DNA of 64,000 nt from Mailhella massiliensis (GTDB taxonomy: Bacteria > Desulfobacterota > Desulfovibrionia > Desulfovibrionales > Desulfovibrionaceae): assembly GCF_900155525.1 (NCBI RefSeq), contig NZ_LT706952.1, positions 416,256-480,255 on the forward strand, written 5' to 3'. Positions within the stretch are counted from its first letter, which is position 1, and every line of letters starts with the position of its first letter. The notes below the pieces were generated by a model, which made no database searches, had not been told where the DNA came from, and was given only the letters and a program-made list of their open reading frames with translations. Below, in pieces: positions 47,352 through 57,731 of the stretch. The position numbers were made by a program, and so were the translations under genes.

Positions 47352-47555
47352 GTGCCCGGAGTTTTTCTCAACGAAGACGATTACAATTTCGACATCGCTC
47401 TGCGTCGCTTCAAGAAGCAGGTGGAAAAGGCCGGCGTTCTTTCTGAAATGAAGAAGCGCCAGCACTACGAAAAGCCCAGCGTCATGCGCAAGAAGAAGAA
47501 GGCCGCTGCCCGTAAGCGCCTCATGAAGAAGATGCGCAAGGTCAACATGGGGTAA
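47352..47555 (+). CDS. rpsU: 30S ribosomal protein S21
   Basis: A 67-residue basic protein: [27 protein letters not shown] in pieces, then [25 protein letters not shown]. The start is GTG 47352 (giving M-PGVF), with AGGGGGTGA five bases upstream; the GTG nine bases earlier would add three unusual residues. S21 helps initiation by binding near the 3' end of 16S rRNA. It heads the block rpsU-yqeY-mutS2-dnaG-rpoD, an extended form of the classical macromolecular synthesis operon; a terminator lies directly after it, so rpsU may be expressed partly alone. Confidence 0.96.
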   Translation: MPGVFLNEDDYNFDIALRRFKKQVEKAGVLSEMKKRQHYEKPSVMRKKKKAAARKRLMKKMRKVNMG

Positions 47556-47609
47556 TCTTCGACGACAACGGTTCGCATGGGTTCTGAACCGTATGCAGAC
47601 CGGTTTCAG

Positions 47610-47654
47610 GAGCCGGAAATTGGACCTTTCATCAGGCTGATTTCCGGCTCTTTT
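47610..47654 (+). terminator. Terminator after rpsU
   Basis: Perfect 11-base arms GAGCCGGAAAT (47610-47620) and ATTTCCGGCTC (47640-47650) with a 19-base loop, followed by TTTTG. It would partially separate rpsU expression from yqeY-mutS2-dnaG-rpoD. Confidence 0.75.
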
Positions 47655-47724
47655 GCCATTTCAGGGAGGAAGCCCTCCCCCAGAAAAGGACGCCGCTTCC
47701 CCGGCGGCGGATGAAGAAGACGCT

Positions 47725-48177
47725 ATGAGTATCGCTGAACAGATAGACAAGGATTACATCCAGGCCTACAAGGCCAAGGATCAGGTGAAGCTCGGCACGC
47801 TGCGCCTTTTGAAGACGGCGGCCAAGAACCGCCAGGTGGAGCTCATGCGCCCCCTGGAAGATGACGACTACATGAACGTGCTTCTGCGCGAGGTCAAGCA
47901 GCGGCAGGACTCCATCGAGCAGTACAATGCCGCCGGACGCGCCGACCTTGCCGAAAAGGAAGCCGCGGAAGTCGCCGTGCTTCAGGCCTACCTGCCCGCC
48001 CAGCTTTCGGAAGAGGAACTTGCCGAAGTGGTGGAAAAAACGGTGGCCCCCCTGCTTGACGGCGGCATGAAGAACATGGGCCGCGCCATCAGCGCCATCA
48101 TGGCGGAATACAAAGGCCGTGTGGACGGCAAGGCCGTGAGCGCCGCGGTGAAGGCGCGCCTGCAGCAGGCCGGCTGA
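47725..48177 (+). CDS. yqeY: GatB/YqeY domain protein
   Basis: A 150-residue helical protein, YqeY family: LGTLRLLKTAAKNRQVE, VLLREVKQRQDSIEQY, AYLPAQLSEEEL, and a C-terminal KNMGRAISAIMAEYKGRVDGK, related to the tail domain of GatB that binds tRNA. It is not an amidotransferase by itself and its function is unclear; it frequently neighbours rpsU. ATG 47725 has only a weak GAAGA ribosome site. mutS2 starts three bases after its stop. Confidence 0.93.
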   Translation: MSIAEQIDKDYIQAYKAKDQVKLGTLRLLKTAAKNRQVELMRPLEDDDYMNVLLREVKQRQDSIEQYNAAGRADLAEKEAAEVAVLQAYLPAQLSEEELAEVVEKTVAPLLDGGMKNMGRAISAIMAEYKGRVDGKAVSAAVKARLQQAG

Positions 48178-48180
48178 TCT

Positions 48181-50514
48181 ATGGACGGAAGAACACTTCA
48201 CGCTCTGGAATTTCCCCGCGTGCTTGAACGGCTTTCCGACTTCTGCCTTTCCGAGGCGGGAAAGGAAGCCGCTCTTGCCTTGCGCCCCATGGACAACGAG
48301 GAAAAGGTGCGCGAAAGTCAGCACCTTTATGATGAAACGCGCTCCTGGCTGGCCGAGGGCGAGTTTTCTCCCGTTGCCTTCCCCGATATTTCCGGCCTGC
48401 TCGCCCATGTGCGTTCCCATGCCGAGGCTCTCTTCGACATGGACGGCCTGTGGGCGCTGAAGGAAACCCTCACCCTCGCCCGCCGCGCGGCCCAGAGCAT
48501 CCATGCCGGGGCCGAACGCCGTCCGCTTCTGGACGTTCTCGCCTGCGGCTTCCCCCTGCCCGAACTCACCCTTTCCGCACTCACGCGCTGCGTGGGGGAC
48601 GACGGCTACCTTAAGGATGAAAGCTCTCCCGGGCTTCTTCTGGTGCGGAGCGAGCTGCGGGGCATTCATCAGAACTGCCTGCGCCGTGTGAAGGAATTCG
48701 CGGAAAAATACAATATCGGCCGCTACCTGCAGGACGATTACATGACGCTCTCCTCCGACCGCTACGTTCTGCCTCTCAAGGCGAACTTCAAGGGCCGGGT
48801 GCAGGGCATCATCCACGATTATTCCAACACGGGCGAAACGCTGTATTTCGAACCCATGTTCCTGGTGGAGCAGAACAACCGCCTGCAGCAGCTCAAGCAG
48901 GAGGAACGCGAGGAAGAGCGCAAGGTGCTGCGCATGATCGCCGACCTCATCACGCAGGAAATGCCCATGGTGGAATCCGCGTGGAATCTGCTCGTGCAGG
49001 TGGACCTGTGCCAGGCCAAGTGCGCTCTCGGCGCCGCGCTTTCCGGCACCTGCGTGCCGCTGGAGGAAGGAGCGCTGCTGCGTCTTTCCGGCGCGCGTCA
49101 TCCGCTTCTCGTGCTGGAAGCCGCCCGCCATGCCGCCGACAGAAACTACACCGGCCCGCGCCGCATCGAACCTGCCGACCTCATTCTCCGTGAAGGCGAC
49201 CGCGTGCTCGTCATCAGCGGCGGCAACGCCGGCGGCAAGACGGTGGCGCTGAAGACGCTCGGGCTCATCACGCTCATGACGCTCGCCGGGCTGCCCGTTC
49301 CCGTGGAGGGAGGTTCCACCCTGCCCTTCTGGAAAAACGTGTACGCCTTCATCGGCGACGAACAGAGCCTGGACGACCATGTTTCCACCTTCACCGGGCA
49401 GATCCGGCACCTTTCCTCCATCTGGGAGCATCTGGACGGGCGCGCGCTGGTGCTGCTCGACGAATTCGGTTCCGGCACCGACCCTTCGCAGGGCGCGGCT
49501 CTGGCCCAGGCCGTGCTGGACGGCATTCTGGAAAAGGGCGCCTACACGGTGACGGCCACGCACTTTCCCGCGCTCAAGAGCTACGCGCTCACCCACGACG
49601 GCGTGCGCGCGGCCTCGGTCATCTTCGATCCTTCCACCAAGAAGCCGCTCTTCCACCTCGCCTACGATCAGGTGGGCGCAAGCCAGGCGCTGGATGTGGC
49701 GCGCGAACACGGCCTGCCGGAGTCGGTGCTCCGCCGTGCGGAACATTACCTGCTCATGGACGGCGACGACGCAAGCGCGGTAATGGAACGACTCAACGAA
49801 CTCGCCCGGCAGAGGGAGGAAGAGCTCTCCCGCCTGAAGGACGAGGAACGCCGCCTGCGCGACAGACGCGAATCTCTGCAGCAGAAGCTGGAGAAGGAGC
49901 GCCAGAGACTCGACGAGGAAGTGCGCCGCATGTCGCAGGAGCTCATGCGCGACTACAAGAGCGGCAAGGCCACGGCCAAACAGGCGCAGAAGGAAATGTC
50001 CCGCCTGCGCGCGGATCTCGCCCGTTCCGCCAGAGATATGGAGGAGGAAAAGCCTGCGGCCGATCCTTCCCTTTTCCGCGTGGGCGGCGAGGTGCTGCAC
50101 CGCATGTGGAACAAGAAGGCCGTACTGCGCGAAGTCGACGAAAAGAACGGCAAGGGCAAGATAGACCTGAACGGCGTGACCATGTGGGCCCCGCTTTCCG
50201 ATCTTCAGCCCGTTTCAGGAGCGGCCGCGGGGCCGAAGGCTTCCGTGACGACGAAAGTTTCCCGCCCTGTTTCGTTCCTGCGCCTTGACTTGAGGGGCAA
50301 GCGTGCTGATTTAGCTTTGGCGGAACTTGAGCAGTTCCTCGACCGTTCCCTGCTTTCCGGCGTGGAAGGCGTGGAAATCGTTCACGGCCGGGGCACGGGC
50401 GCGCTGCGCAAGGCCGTGCACGAACTTCTGCGGACCTTCCCCGGCGTGGAATCCTACCACACCGCCCCGGAAGATCAGGGCGGCGACGGCATGACGCAGG
50501 TACTGTTCCGTTAG
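48181..50514 (+). CDS. mutS2: Endonuclease MutS2
   Basis: A 777-residue MutS paralogue lacking the mismatch-recognition domain. It shows the clamp/lever core (residues 1-310), the ABC ATPase with Walker A SGGNAGGKTV, VLLDEFGSGTDPSQGAA, and TATHFPALK, a long coiled coil rich in Glu/Arg (about 530-620), and the C-terminal Smr nuclease domain with LDLRGKR and VHGRGTGALR. In other bacteria MutS2 acts on recombination intermediates or collided ribosomes. It starts three bases after yqeY and precedes dnaG by 16 bases, so all are one transcript. Confidence 0.95.
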   Translation: MDGRTLHALEFPRVLERLSDFCLSEAGKEAALALRPMDNEEKVRESQHLYDETRSWLAEGEFSPVAFPDISGLLAHVRSHAEALFDMDGLWALKETLTLARRAAQSIHAGAERRPLLDVLACGFPLPELTLSALTRCVGDDGYLKDESSPGLLLVRSELRGIHQNCLRRVKEFAEKYNIGRYLQDDYMTLSSDRYVLPLKANFKGRVQGIIHDYSNTGETLYFEPMFLVEQNNRLQQLKQEEREEERKVLRMIADLITQEMPMVESAWNLLVQVDLCQAKCALGAALSGTCVPLEEGALLRLSGARHPLLVLEAARHAADRNYTGPRRIEPADLILREGDRVLVISGGNAGGKTVALKTLGLITLMTLAGLPVPVEGGSTLPFWKNVYAFIGDEQSLDDHVSTFTGQIRHLSSIWEHLDGRALVLLDEFGSGTDPSQGAALAQAVLDGILEKGAYTVTATHFPALKSYALTHDGVRAASVIFDPSTKKPLFHLAYDQVGASQALDVAREHGLPESVLRRAEHYLLMDGDDASAVMERLNELARQREEELSRLKDEERRLRDRRESLQQKLEKERQRLDEEVRRMSQELMRDYKSGKATAKQAQKEMSRLRADLARSARDMEEEKPAADPSLFRVGGEVLHRMWNKKAVLREVDEKNGKGKIDLNGVTMWAPLSDLQPVSGAAAGPKASVTTKVSRPVSFLRLDLRGKRADLALAELEQFLDRSLLSGVEGVEIVHGRGTGALRKAVHELLRTFPGVESYHTAPEDQGGDGMTQVLFR

Positions 50515-50530
50515 GATGCTGGCATAGAAC

Positions 50531-52243
50531 ATGAAAAACAGCGATGTGATACAGGCGATAAAATCGCGCGTGAGCCTTGCCGACATGGCGAGGCGTTATG
50601 TGGAGCTGCGTTCCGTAGGCTCCCGTCTCGTCGCGCCCTGCCCGTTCCATCAGGAAACCAAGCCCTCCTTCTCCATCAACGAGGAACAGGGCACGTTCTA
50701 CTGCTTCGGCTGCCAGGCCTCCGGCGACATCTTCGACTTCTACGGCCGTCTGAACGGTCTGGACTTCAAGGAAACTCTGGCCGCCCTTGCCGAAGAGGCG
50801 GGCGTCAGGCTCGAATCCTACCGCCCGAATCCCGGCGCAAGGCAGGAGCGTTCCCAGAAGCGCGACATGCTGAAGATGCACGAGCTTGCCGCCGCGCACT
50901 TTCACAGCAACCTTTCTTCCGCCGGTGCGGCCGTATGCCGCGACTATGTGGCGGAAAGAGGCATTTCGCCGGAGCTTCAGGAAAAATTCGGGCTGGGCTG
51001 GAGCACGGATTCCTGGCAGGATCTTACCGACACGCTGCGCCGCGCGGGCTTTTCCCCGGAGGCGGCCGTGGAATGCGGGCTGCTTTCCAGAAGTCAGGGC
51101 GGGCGCACCTTCGACCGCTTCCGCAGCCGGCTCATGTTCCCCATACGCAGCCTTTCCGGTCAGGCCATCGCCTTCGGCGGGCGCATCATCCCCTCGCTCG
51201 CCAGAGAGGACGACGCCAAATACATCAACAGCAGCGATTCGCCCATCTATAAGAAAGGGGAGCACCTCTTCGGCCTGTTTCAGGCACGGCCCTCCATTGC
51301 GGTGAAGAAGAACATCATCCTCACCGAAGGGTACATGGACGTCATCACCCTGCATCAGTACGGCTACACGCAGGCCGTGGGCGTGCTCGGCACGGCGCTC
51401 ACGCCGGAACAGATCAAGAGGCTCTCGGGCTTCAGCTCGCATCTTGAACTCATGTTCGACGGCGACGGCGCAGGCCGCAAGGCCGCCTTCCGTTCCTGCG
51501 AGATGCTGCTTTCGCGCGGGCTTTCCTGCAGGGTCATCCTCTTCCCCGGCGACAACGACATCGACAGTATGCTCCGTTCCTACGGGGCCGAAGCCGTGGA
51601 AGAGCTGCGCGCCCACGCGCAGGACGGGCTTTCCTTCTGCCTGTCGGTACTGCGGAGCATGGCCCCCCGCGAGGCCGTGGAATGGGTGAGACGCTTTCTT
51701 TCCCAGGTGGAAATGCCCGAGCTTTTCCACCGCTTCGCCCAGGAACTCGCCACAGGGCTCGGCCTTTCGGAGGCGGAGCTGCGCGGGGGCGTGCTGGAAA
51801 AGAAAAAGGCCGCCTCGTTTCAGATGCAGAAGTCCGCGACGCCGCACGCCATTTCCCGCGACAGGGAAATCATGACCTTTGCGGTGCGCTACCCGCACCG
51901 CCTGCCCGACCTTCAGGCCGCCGGGGCCGACCTTGCGCTGGAGGCTCCCTGGGCGCTCAGGCTCTGGGAAAAGCTGGCCCGTTACGGTTCCGAACAGGCC
52001 TTCGACGAACTCGACCCGAAGGAAAAGAATTTCTGGATCCGATGCCGGGGCGAAGAAGCCCCGCCGCTCGACAATGAGGAAGGCGAGCTTATCGCCATTC
52101 AGCGGATGCTGAATAATTTGCAGAAGACATCGCATATGGCTTCCGTCGTGGCGGCCCTTCGCCAGGGCACGGCCAGCCGGGAAGCACAACGGGAATACAT
52201 GCGCGCGCTTCTTGAAGCGCGAGGGAGGCGTAGTGACCAATAA
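50531..52243 (+). CDS. dnaG: DNA primase
   Basis: Synthesises RNA primers for replication. The 570-residue protein starts with a CHC2 zinc domain (C37, H40 in CPFH; C58, C61 in CFGC), continues with the RNA polymerase core ([13 protein letters not shown], the TOPRIM motifs LTEGYMD and MFDGDGAG), and ends with a poorly conserved DnaB-interacting region. Length is normal. It lies 16 bases after mutS2, and its last 11 bases overlap the rpoD start. Confidence 0.96.
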   Translation: MKNSDVIQAIKSRVSLADMARRYVELRSVGSRLVAPCPFHQETKPSFSINEEQGTFYCFGCQASGDIFDFYGRLNGLDFKETLAALAEEAGVRLESYRPNPGARQERSQKRDMLKMHELAAAHFHSNLSSAGAAVCRDYVAERGISPELQEKFGLGWSTDSWQDLTDTLRRAGFSPEAAVECGLLSRSQGGRTFDRFRSRLMFPIRSLSGQAIAFGGRIIPSLAREDDAKYINSSDSPIYKKGEHLFGLFQARPSIAVKKNIILTEGYMDVITLHQYGYTQAVGVLGTALTPEQIKRLSGFSSHLELMFDGDGAGRKAAFRSCEMLLSRGLSCRVILFPGDNDIDSMLRSYGAEAVEELRAHAQDGLSFCLSVLRSMAPREAVEWVRRFLSQVEMPELFHRFAQELATGLGLSEAELRGGVLEKKKAASFQMQKSATPHAISRDREIMTFAVRYPHRLPDLQAAGADLALEAPWALRLWEKLARYGSEQAFDELDPKEKNFWIRCRGEEAPPLDNEEGELIAIQRMLNNLQKTSHMASVVAALRQGTASREAQREYMRALLEARGRRSDQ

Positions 52244-54038
52244 TCTTAAAGAAATCCAGCAGGTCAAGGCTCTTATCGCCAAGGGCAAATCTGCCGGCTA
52301 CCTCACCTTCGAGGAAGTCAGCAAATCTGTCCCCGCGGAGATGAGCACGCCCGAGAATTTCGAAGAAATCATAGCGATGTTCGATCAGATGGACATCGCC
52401 ATCGTGGATACGGAAAAGGAAGGCAAGTCCATCGTCGTCAACCATGCCGACGCGGAAAACGATCCCGTGGACATCGTGTTCGATGAAACGGACGACGGTT
52501 CCCTGGAATTTCCCCTCGACCTCAGCTCCGACGATTCCGGCGACTTCGCGGCCCGGAACACCGACCCCGTGCGCATGTACCTGCGCGAAATGGGCGCGGT
52601 GCCGCTGCTCGACCGCGACGGCGAGGTCGTCATCGCCAAGAAGATAGAAACCGGCGAACAGGACGTGCTCTACGCCCTGGTGGAAGTGCCCGTGGCCGTG
52701 GAGGAACTCATCAACGTGGGCGAAGACCTCAAGCAGAACCGCATCAAGCTCAAGGATGTGGTCAAGACCATTGAGGAAGACGACCCCACCGAAGATGAAA
52801 TGAACCAGCGCCAGCGCGTCATTCTGCTCCTCGACGAGATCAAGGCCATCTACAAGAAAAAGCACAAGATCTATCAGAAGCTCGACGCCTGCTGCACCCT
52901 GGAACGCCGCGTGACCGCCACGCAGAAGGAAATCCTCCAGTACAAGGAGGAAGTGGTGGACCGTCTGCGCGAAATCAAGCTGGAAAAGACGCTCATCGAC
53001 CGCATCGTGGAAACCGTGGAGGACTACGTCCGTCAGATGAAGAACTACCAGCGCGAACTCGACGCCTATGTGGCCACCACGGGCAAGACGCAGGAAGAAC
53101 TTCAGGCCCTGTTCGAGGCTCTGGACAACCGCACCCGCTCCATGCAGGACGTGGCCGCGGAACTGGACATGAGCGTGGACAAGATGTTTTCCTACAAGGA
53201 ACTCATCGTGGGCAAGATCGAAAGCCTCCAGCGTCTGCGCGAAAAGTGCTGCCACGATGTGGACGACCTTGAGGAAGTGCTCTGGCGCATCCGCCGCGGC
53301 ATGGTGGCTTCCATGCGCGCCAAGCAGGAACTCATCCGTTCCAATCTGCGCCTTGTGGTCTCCATCGCCAAGAAGTACACCAACAGGGGCCTGCAGTTCC
53401 TCGACCTCATTCAGGAAGGCAACATCGGCCTCATGAAGGCTGTGGACAAGTTCGAGTACCAGCGCGGCTACAAGTTCTCCACCTACGCCACCTGGTGGAT
53501 CAGGCAGGCCATTACCCGCGCCATCGCCGATCAGGCCCGCACCATCCGCATCCCCGTGCACATGATAGAGACCATCAACAAGCTCATCCGCACCTCGCGC
53601 TATCTGGTGCAGGAGCTCGGCCGCGACCCCACCCCCGAGGAGATCGCCGACCGCATGGACTACCCTGTGGACAAGGTGAAGAAGGTGCTCAAAATCGCCA
53701 AGGAACCCATTTCCCTGGAAACGCCCATCGGCGACGAGGAAGATTCGAGCCTCGGCGATTTCATCGAGGACAAGAAGGCCGTGGCCCCCGCCGAAGAGGT
53801 GGTGAACACCAAGCTTTCCGAACAGATCGCCTCCGTGCTGGCCGACCTCACCCCCCGCGAGGAACAGGTGCTGCGCAAGCGCTTCGGCATCGGCGAAAAG
53901 TCCGACCACACCCTCGAGGAAGTGGGCAAGCTCTTCAACGTCACCCGTGAACGTATCCGTCAGATCGAAGCCAAGGCGCTGCGCAAGCTCCGCCATCCGG
54001 TGAGAAGCCAGACCCTGCGTTCCTTCTACGAAAACTGA
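52233..54038 (+). CDS. rpoD: Primary sigma factor RpoD (sigma-70)
   Basis: Housekeeping sigma factor. The 601-residue protein has a divergent region 1.1, [11 protein letters not shown] (region 1.2), a Glu-rich spacer, the region 2 core ([48 protein letters not shown]), region 3 and region 4 ([34 protein letters not shown]). The start is GTG 52233, with GGAGG five bases upstream, inside the 3' end of dnaG (11-base overlap); a TTG start earlier in the frame is less likely. An imperfect stem follows the stop. Confidence 0.97.
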   Translation: MTNNLKEIQQVKALIAKGKSAGYLTFEEVSKSVPAEMSTPENFEEIIAMFDQMDIAIVDTEKEGKSIVVNHADAENDPVDIVFDETDDGSLEFPLDLSSDDSGDFAARNTDPVRMYLREMGAVPLLDRDGEVVIAKKIETGEQDVLYALVEVPVAVEELINVGEDLKQNRIKLKDVVKTIEEDDPTEDEMNQRQRVILLLDEIKAIYKKKHKIYQKLDACCTLERRVTATQKEILQYKEEVVDRLREIKLEKTLIDRIVETVEDYVRQMKNYQRELDAYVATTGKTQEELQALFEALDNRTRSMQDVAAELDMSVDKMFSYKELIVGKIESLQRLREKCCHDVDDLEEVLWRIRRGMVASMRAKQELIRSNLRLVVSIAKKYTNRGLQFLDLIQEGNIGLMKAVDKFEYQRGYKFSTYATWWIRQAITRAIADQARTIRIPVHMIETINKLIRTSRYLVQELGRDPTPEEIADRMDYPVDKVKKVLKIAKEPISLETPIGDEEDSSLGDFIEDKKAVAPAEEVVNTKLSEQIASVLADLTPREEQVLRKRFGIGEKSDHTLEEVGKLFNVTRERIRQIEAKALRKLRHPVRSQTLRSFYEN

Positions 54039-54060
54039 GCATCGCGGGCATATCCGCGTT

Positions 54061-54106
54061 CCATGAGGCCGCCGCCCCCGGATTTTCCGGTCGCGCGGCC
54101 TCATGG
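54061..54106 (+). terminator. Terminator-like nested hairpin after rpoD
   Basis: Perfect 12-base arms (54061-54072 and 54095-54106) enclose a second small stem (CCGGA/TCCGG with a TTT loop). No T-run follows, so it is a possible rho-independent-like or processing signal rather than a textbook terminator. The rest of the gap to mnmG (54107-54372) shows no supported gene. Confidence 0.4.
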
Positions 54107-54372
54107 CGTACCGAAGGGCGGAAACGTGCGGAGCGCAGGGGGAGCCGCGCTCCCTCACTCCGGCCGGAATGCCGCCTCTTTTCGGTGCGGAGCATCCCGG
54201 CAACATCCCCCTTCCCCGGGGCAGAAAGGCCTTTTTCCCCACGGCACGCCGGAGATGTTCCGCCTTCCGCGCCTTCAGGGACGGTACGGAAGAACCCCGC
54301 TTTTCCGCCCTGCCGCCGGGGCGGCCTCCTCAACCTTTCTTTGTTCCAGCCTTCAACCAAGTCCGTAAGCCA

Positions 54373-56247
54373 ATGACACATTATTCCTGCATCGTCGTCG
54401 GGGCCGGTCATGCCGGCTGTGAAGCAGCCATGGCCCTCGCCCGTCTGGGCCATGACGTTCTGGTCATCACCAGCAATGTGGACCGCATAGGTCACCTTTC
54501 CTGCAATCCCGCCATCGGCGGGCTGGCCAAGGGGCACCTGGTGCGCGAAATCGACGCCCTCGGCGGCTGCATGGGCAAATGGGCCGATGAGGCGGGCATA
54601 CAGTTCCGCATTCTGAATGCAAGCAAGGGTCCGGCCGTGCGCGCCCGACGCGCGCAGATCGACCGCGAAACCTACCTTGCGGCGGCAAAACGCGACCTTT
54701 TCGCTCAGGAAGGGCTCACCATCTGGCAGGACATGGTAACGGAAATCGTGGCGGAAAACGGTACCGTGCGCGGCGTGCGTACGCAGCTCGGCAAGGAATT
54801 TTCCGCCGACCACGTTCTTCTCACCACGGGCACCTTCCTTCAGGGCCTGGTGCATGTGGGCCTCGTACACTACAGCGCGGGAAGATTCGGCGATTCTGCG
54901 GCCATGCAGCTTTCCGATTCCCTGCGTGCGCTGGGGCTCACCCTGGGCCGCCTGAAAACCGGCACCACGCCGCGCCTTCTGGCAAGTTCCATCAACTTCG
55001 ACGTGCTGGAAGCCCAGTACGGCGATACTCCGCCCCAGGGCTTCAGTTTCAGCGGCCCCGGCCCCGTGCTGCCGCAGGTGCCCTGCTACATCAGCTGGAC
55101 CAACGAACGCACCCACGACATCATCCGTTCCGGCATGGACCGCTCGCCCCTGTTCACCGGCGTCATCACCGGCGTGGGCGCACGTTACTGCCCCTCCGTG
55201 GAAGACAAGGTGGCGCGCTTCCCCGAACGCGACCGCCATCACGTCTTCATCGAGCCGGAAGGGCTCGACAGGCAGGAATACTATGCCAACGGCATTTCCA
55301 CCAGCCTGCCCCTGGATATTCAGGAAAAGATGGTGAATTCCATACGCGGGCTGGAAGAGGCGAAAATCGTGCGACCCGGCTACGCCATCGAATACGACTA
55401 TGTGAACCCCGTGCAGCTCCGCCCCACCTTTGAAACCCGCAAGGTGGACGGCCTGTGGCTGGCCGGGCAGATCAACGGTACCTCCGGTTACGAGGAAGCC
55501 GCCGCCCAGGGCCTCTGGGCCGCGCTCAACATCGACGCCAAAATCACGGGCAAGGCCCCCTTCCTGCCCGCCCGCAGCGAAGCCTACATGGCCGTGCTGG
55601 CCGACGAGCTGGTCACCAAGGGCACCAACGAACCCTTCCGCATGTTCACTTCCCGCGCGGAATACCGCCTGCTCCTGCGCGAAGACAACGCCGATGAACG
55701 CCTCACCCCCCGCGGCCGCGACATCGGCCTCGTGGGCGACCATCAGTGGCAGGTGTTCCGCGAAAGGCAGGAGGCGCTGCACGGTCTTCTCGGCCGGCTT
55801 TCCTCCGTGCGCCTCACGCCCGACTCCGCCACGCAGGCCGCCTTTGCCGGGCTCGGCGAACCCTGCCCCAGCCAGGCCGTCACGCTGGCCGATCTCGGCC
55901 GCCGTCCGCAGCTTCCCCTGCGCCGCCTTTCCGTCTTCCTGCCGGAACTGGCCGACGCGCCCGAGGGCATAGTGCAGGAGGCGGAAACCATACTCCGCTA
56001 CTCCGGTTATCTGGAACTTCAGGATGAACTGGTGCGCCGCGCCGCAAGGCAGGAGTCCGTACGTCTGCCTGCCGACATGGACTACACCGGCATTGCGGGG
56101 CTTTCCCGCGAAATACAGGAAAAGCTGAACGCCATACGCCCCCTCACGCTGGGGCAGGCAGGGCGCATTTCCGGCGTCACCCCGGCGGCGCTGGCCTGCG
56201 TGGAAATAGAACTGAAAAAACGCGGTCTGTATCAGGAAAAATCCTGA
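54373..56247 (+). CDS. mnmG: tRNA U34 carboxymethylaminomethyl synthesis protein MnmG
   Basis: FAD-dependent partner of MnmE that modifies U34 in the anticodon of several tRNAs. The 624-residue protein opens with VVGAGHAGCEAA, then CNPAIGGLAKGHLVREIDALGG, TGTFLQG, GRLKTGTTPRL, and the C-terminal helical domain starting near FRMFTSRAEYRLLLREDNAD; length is normal. ATG 54373 follows a long non-homologous open frame and has only a weak ribosome site. The tRNA cluster follows after 119 bases. Confidence 0.96.
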   Translation: MTHYSCIVVGAGHAGCEAAMALARLGHDVLVITSNVDRIGHLSCNPAIGGLAKGHLVREIDALGGCMGKWADEAGIQFRILNASKGPAVRARRAQIDRETYLAAAKRDLFAQEGLTIWQDMVTEIVAENGTVRGVRTQLGKEFSADHVLLTTGTFLQGLVHVGLVHYSAGRFGDSAAMQLSDSLRALGLTLGRLKTGTTPRLLASSINFDVLEAQYGDTPPQGFSFSGPGPVLPQVPCYISWTNERTHDIIRSGMDRSPLFTGVITGVGARYCPSVEDKVARFPERDRHHVFIEPEGLDRQEYYANGISTSLPLDIQEKMVNSIRGLEEAKIVRPGYAIEYDYVNPVQLRPTFETRKVDGLWLAGQINGTSGYEEAAAQGLWAALNIDAKITGKAPFLPARSEAYMAVLADELVTKGTNEPFRMFTSRAEYRLLLREDNADERLTPRGRDIGLVGDHQWQVFRERQEALHGLLGRLSSVRLTPDSATQAAFAGLGEPCPSQAVTLADLGRRPQLPLRRLSVFLPELADAPEGIVQEAETILRYSGYLELQDELVRRAARQESVRLPADMDYTGIAGLSREIQEKLNAIRPLTLGQAGRISGVTPAALACVEIELKKRGLYQEKS

Positions 56248-56323
56248 TTTCCGGTAAAACGAACAAAATAAACAGGTTACATACACCTTTCAAAAAAAAA
56301 TCGCGCAAATCCCGTTTTTTCTG

Positions 56324-56352
56324 TTGACAGAAGGGGGCATTTTCCCTAAACA
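56324..56352 (+). promoter_or_regulatory. Promoter of tRNA cassette 1
   Basis: Perfect -35 TTGACA (56324-56329), 17-base spacer, TAAACA (56347-56352), 14 bases before tRNA-Val. The same arrangement is repeated upstream of the second cassette. Confidence 0.65.
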
Positions 56353-56365
56353 CATACCTGCGCAT

Positions 56366-56441
56366 GGGCAGTTAGCTCAGTTGGTAGAGCATCGCCTTCA
56401 CACGGCGGGGGTCACAGGTTCAAGTCCTGTACTGCCCACCA
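56366..56441 (+). tRNA. tRNA-Val(CAC), copy 1
   Basis: A 76-base cloverleaf: acceptor arms GGGCAGT/ACTGCCC, D-arm GCTC, anticodon loop TTCACAC giving CAC (reads GUG), T-arm with GGTTCAAGTCC, and an encoded CCA end. Confidence 0.97.
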
Positions 56442-56451
56442 TGCGAAAAGT

Positions 56452-56528
<77 letters not shown>

Positions 56529-56564
56529 CTTTTGTTTAAAAGGGTTTTCCCCCACTCCATATTT

Positions 56565-56641
<77 letters not shown>

Positions 56642-56647
56642 TTCAAG

Positions 56648-56677
56648 GCCCCGCAAGCTCAGTTTGCGGGGCTTTTC
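56648..56677 (+). terminator. Terminator of tRNA cassette 1
   Basis: Arms GCCCCGCAA and TTGCGGGGC (56648-56656 and 56664-56672) with a 7-base loop and a TTTTC tail. Confidence 0.85.
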
Positions 56678-56797
56678 TTTTACTCTCCGCAGGACGGAAA
56701 AGACGGCGTTCTTCGTTCTTTCCCGAAAAAAAAGCGGCGTTTCTGCTCCGTTGAGAAAAAGTCTTCCCTCCGCCCCGGAAAACCTGAGGAATCTCTG

Positions 56798-56826
56798 TTG
56801 ACAGAAGGGAACATTTTCCCTAAACA
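56798..56826 (+). promoter_or_regulatory. Promoter of tRNA cassette 2
   Basis: TTGACA (56798-56803), 17-base spacer, TAAACA (56821-56826), 14 bases before the second tRNA-Val; a near copy of the first promoter. Confidence 0.65.
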
Positions 56827-56839
56827 CATACCTGCGCAT

Positions 56840-56915
56840 GGGCAGTTAGCTCAGTTGGTAGAGCATCGCCTTCACACGGCGGGGGTCACAGGTTCAAGTC
56901 CTGTACTGCCCACCA
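56840..56915 (+). tRNA. tRNA-Val(CAC), copy 2
   Basis: Identical to the tRNA-Val at 56366; anticodon CAC and encoded CCA. Confidence 0.97.
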
Positions 56916-56924
56916 TGCGAAAAC

Positions 56925-57001
<77 letters not shown>

Positions 57002-57038
57002 TTTTTATTTAAAAGGGTTTTTCCCCCACTCCATATCT

Positions 57039-57115
<77 letters not shown>

Positions 57116-57121
57116 TTCAAG

Positions 57122-57151
57122 GCCCCGCAGGTTCAGCTTTGCGGGGCTTTT
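57122..57151 (+). terminator. Terminator of tRNA cassette 2
   Basis: Arms GCCCCGCA and TGCGGGGC with a ten-base loop and a TTTTC tail; a diverged copy of the terminator at 56648. Confidence 0.85.
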
Positions 57152-57527
57152 CTTCTTTCTTCCGCAACATGCGGAACATACGCTGCCTCCGTACGCCGAA
57201 AATGCCCGAAAAACGATGAGGCCATTCCCGCCCTGAGCCGTCCCCTCCCGGTTCCTTCCCGATGTCTTCCCCCTTTTCCCCTCTTCTGCTTCGCCGCGCC
57301 GAAGAAAACAGGGAGGATTCCGCCGTGCACCGCTTCGGCCGCCGCCGGAGCATGTCCGGCCGTGATTCCCTGCCCCCTTTCCCGGCTTTTTCGGGAACCT
57401 TCCCCGGCAGCAGTCCCGGAAAAGACGTGTTGCCTGAGGAAAAAGCAGCGGAAAAAACGCCGTTGACGACGGCTTTGCCGTTCCGCCGCCGGAAAAGAGC
57501 GTTCTTTTCTCTCCCGAAAAAACCAAG

Positions 57528-57539
57528 TTGAGCGCTCAA
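57528..57539. promoter_or_regulatory. Operator-like palindrome upstream of pta
   Basis: TTGAGCGCTCAA is a perfect 12-base palindrome of the TetR/BetI operator style (TTGAnCGnTCAA), about 94 bases upstream of the candidate pta -35 box. No regulator gene is adjacent. Confidence 0.35.
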
Positions 57540-57632
57540 TCAATTTTTCTCGGAACAGCATTTCTCCTTACATCATACCATGTTGCAGCAATTCTTTTCC
57601 CGGCGCTCCGCCTCCGGGGCGGGGTACGGCTC

Positions 57633-57660
57633 TTGACTCCATTCCCCAGCATATTACACT
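57633..57660 (+). promoter_or_regulatory. Candidate pta-ackA promoter
   Basis: TTGACT (57633-57638), 16-base spacer, TACACT (57655-57660), 72 bases before the pta start. Confidence 0.45.
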
Positions 57661-57731
57661 TAGCAGACGTTCTCTTCCCTTAAAGGTTTTCTTTCCCGGC
57701 TGAAGATTCTCTATTTTTAAGGAGTTGCCCC

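Larger units (their letters stand above)
57152..57731. other. Gap between the tRNA array and pta
   Basis: 580 bases. The overlapping frames here are not gene-like. It holds a perfect 12-base palindrome (57528-57539) and a candidate pta promoter (57633-57660). Confidence 0.5.
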
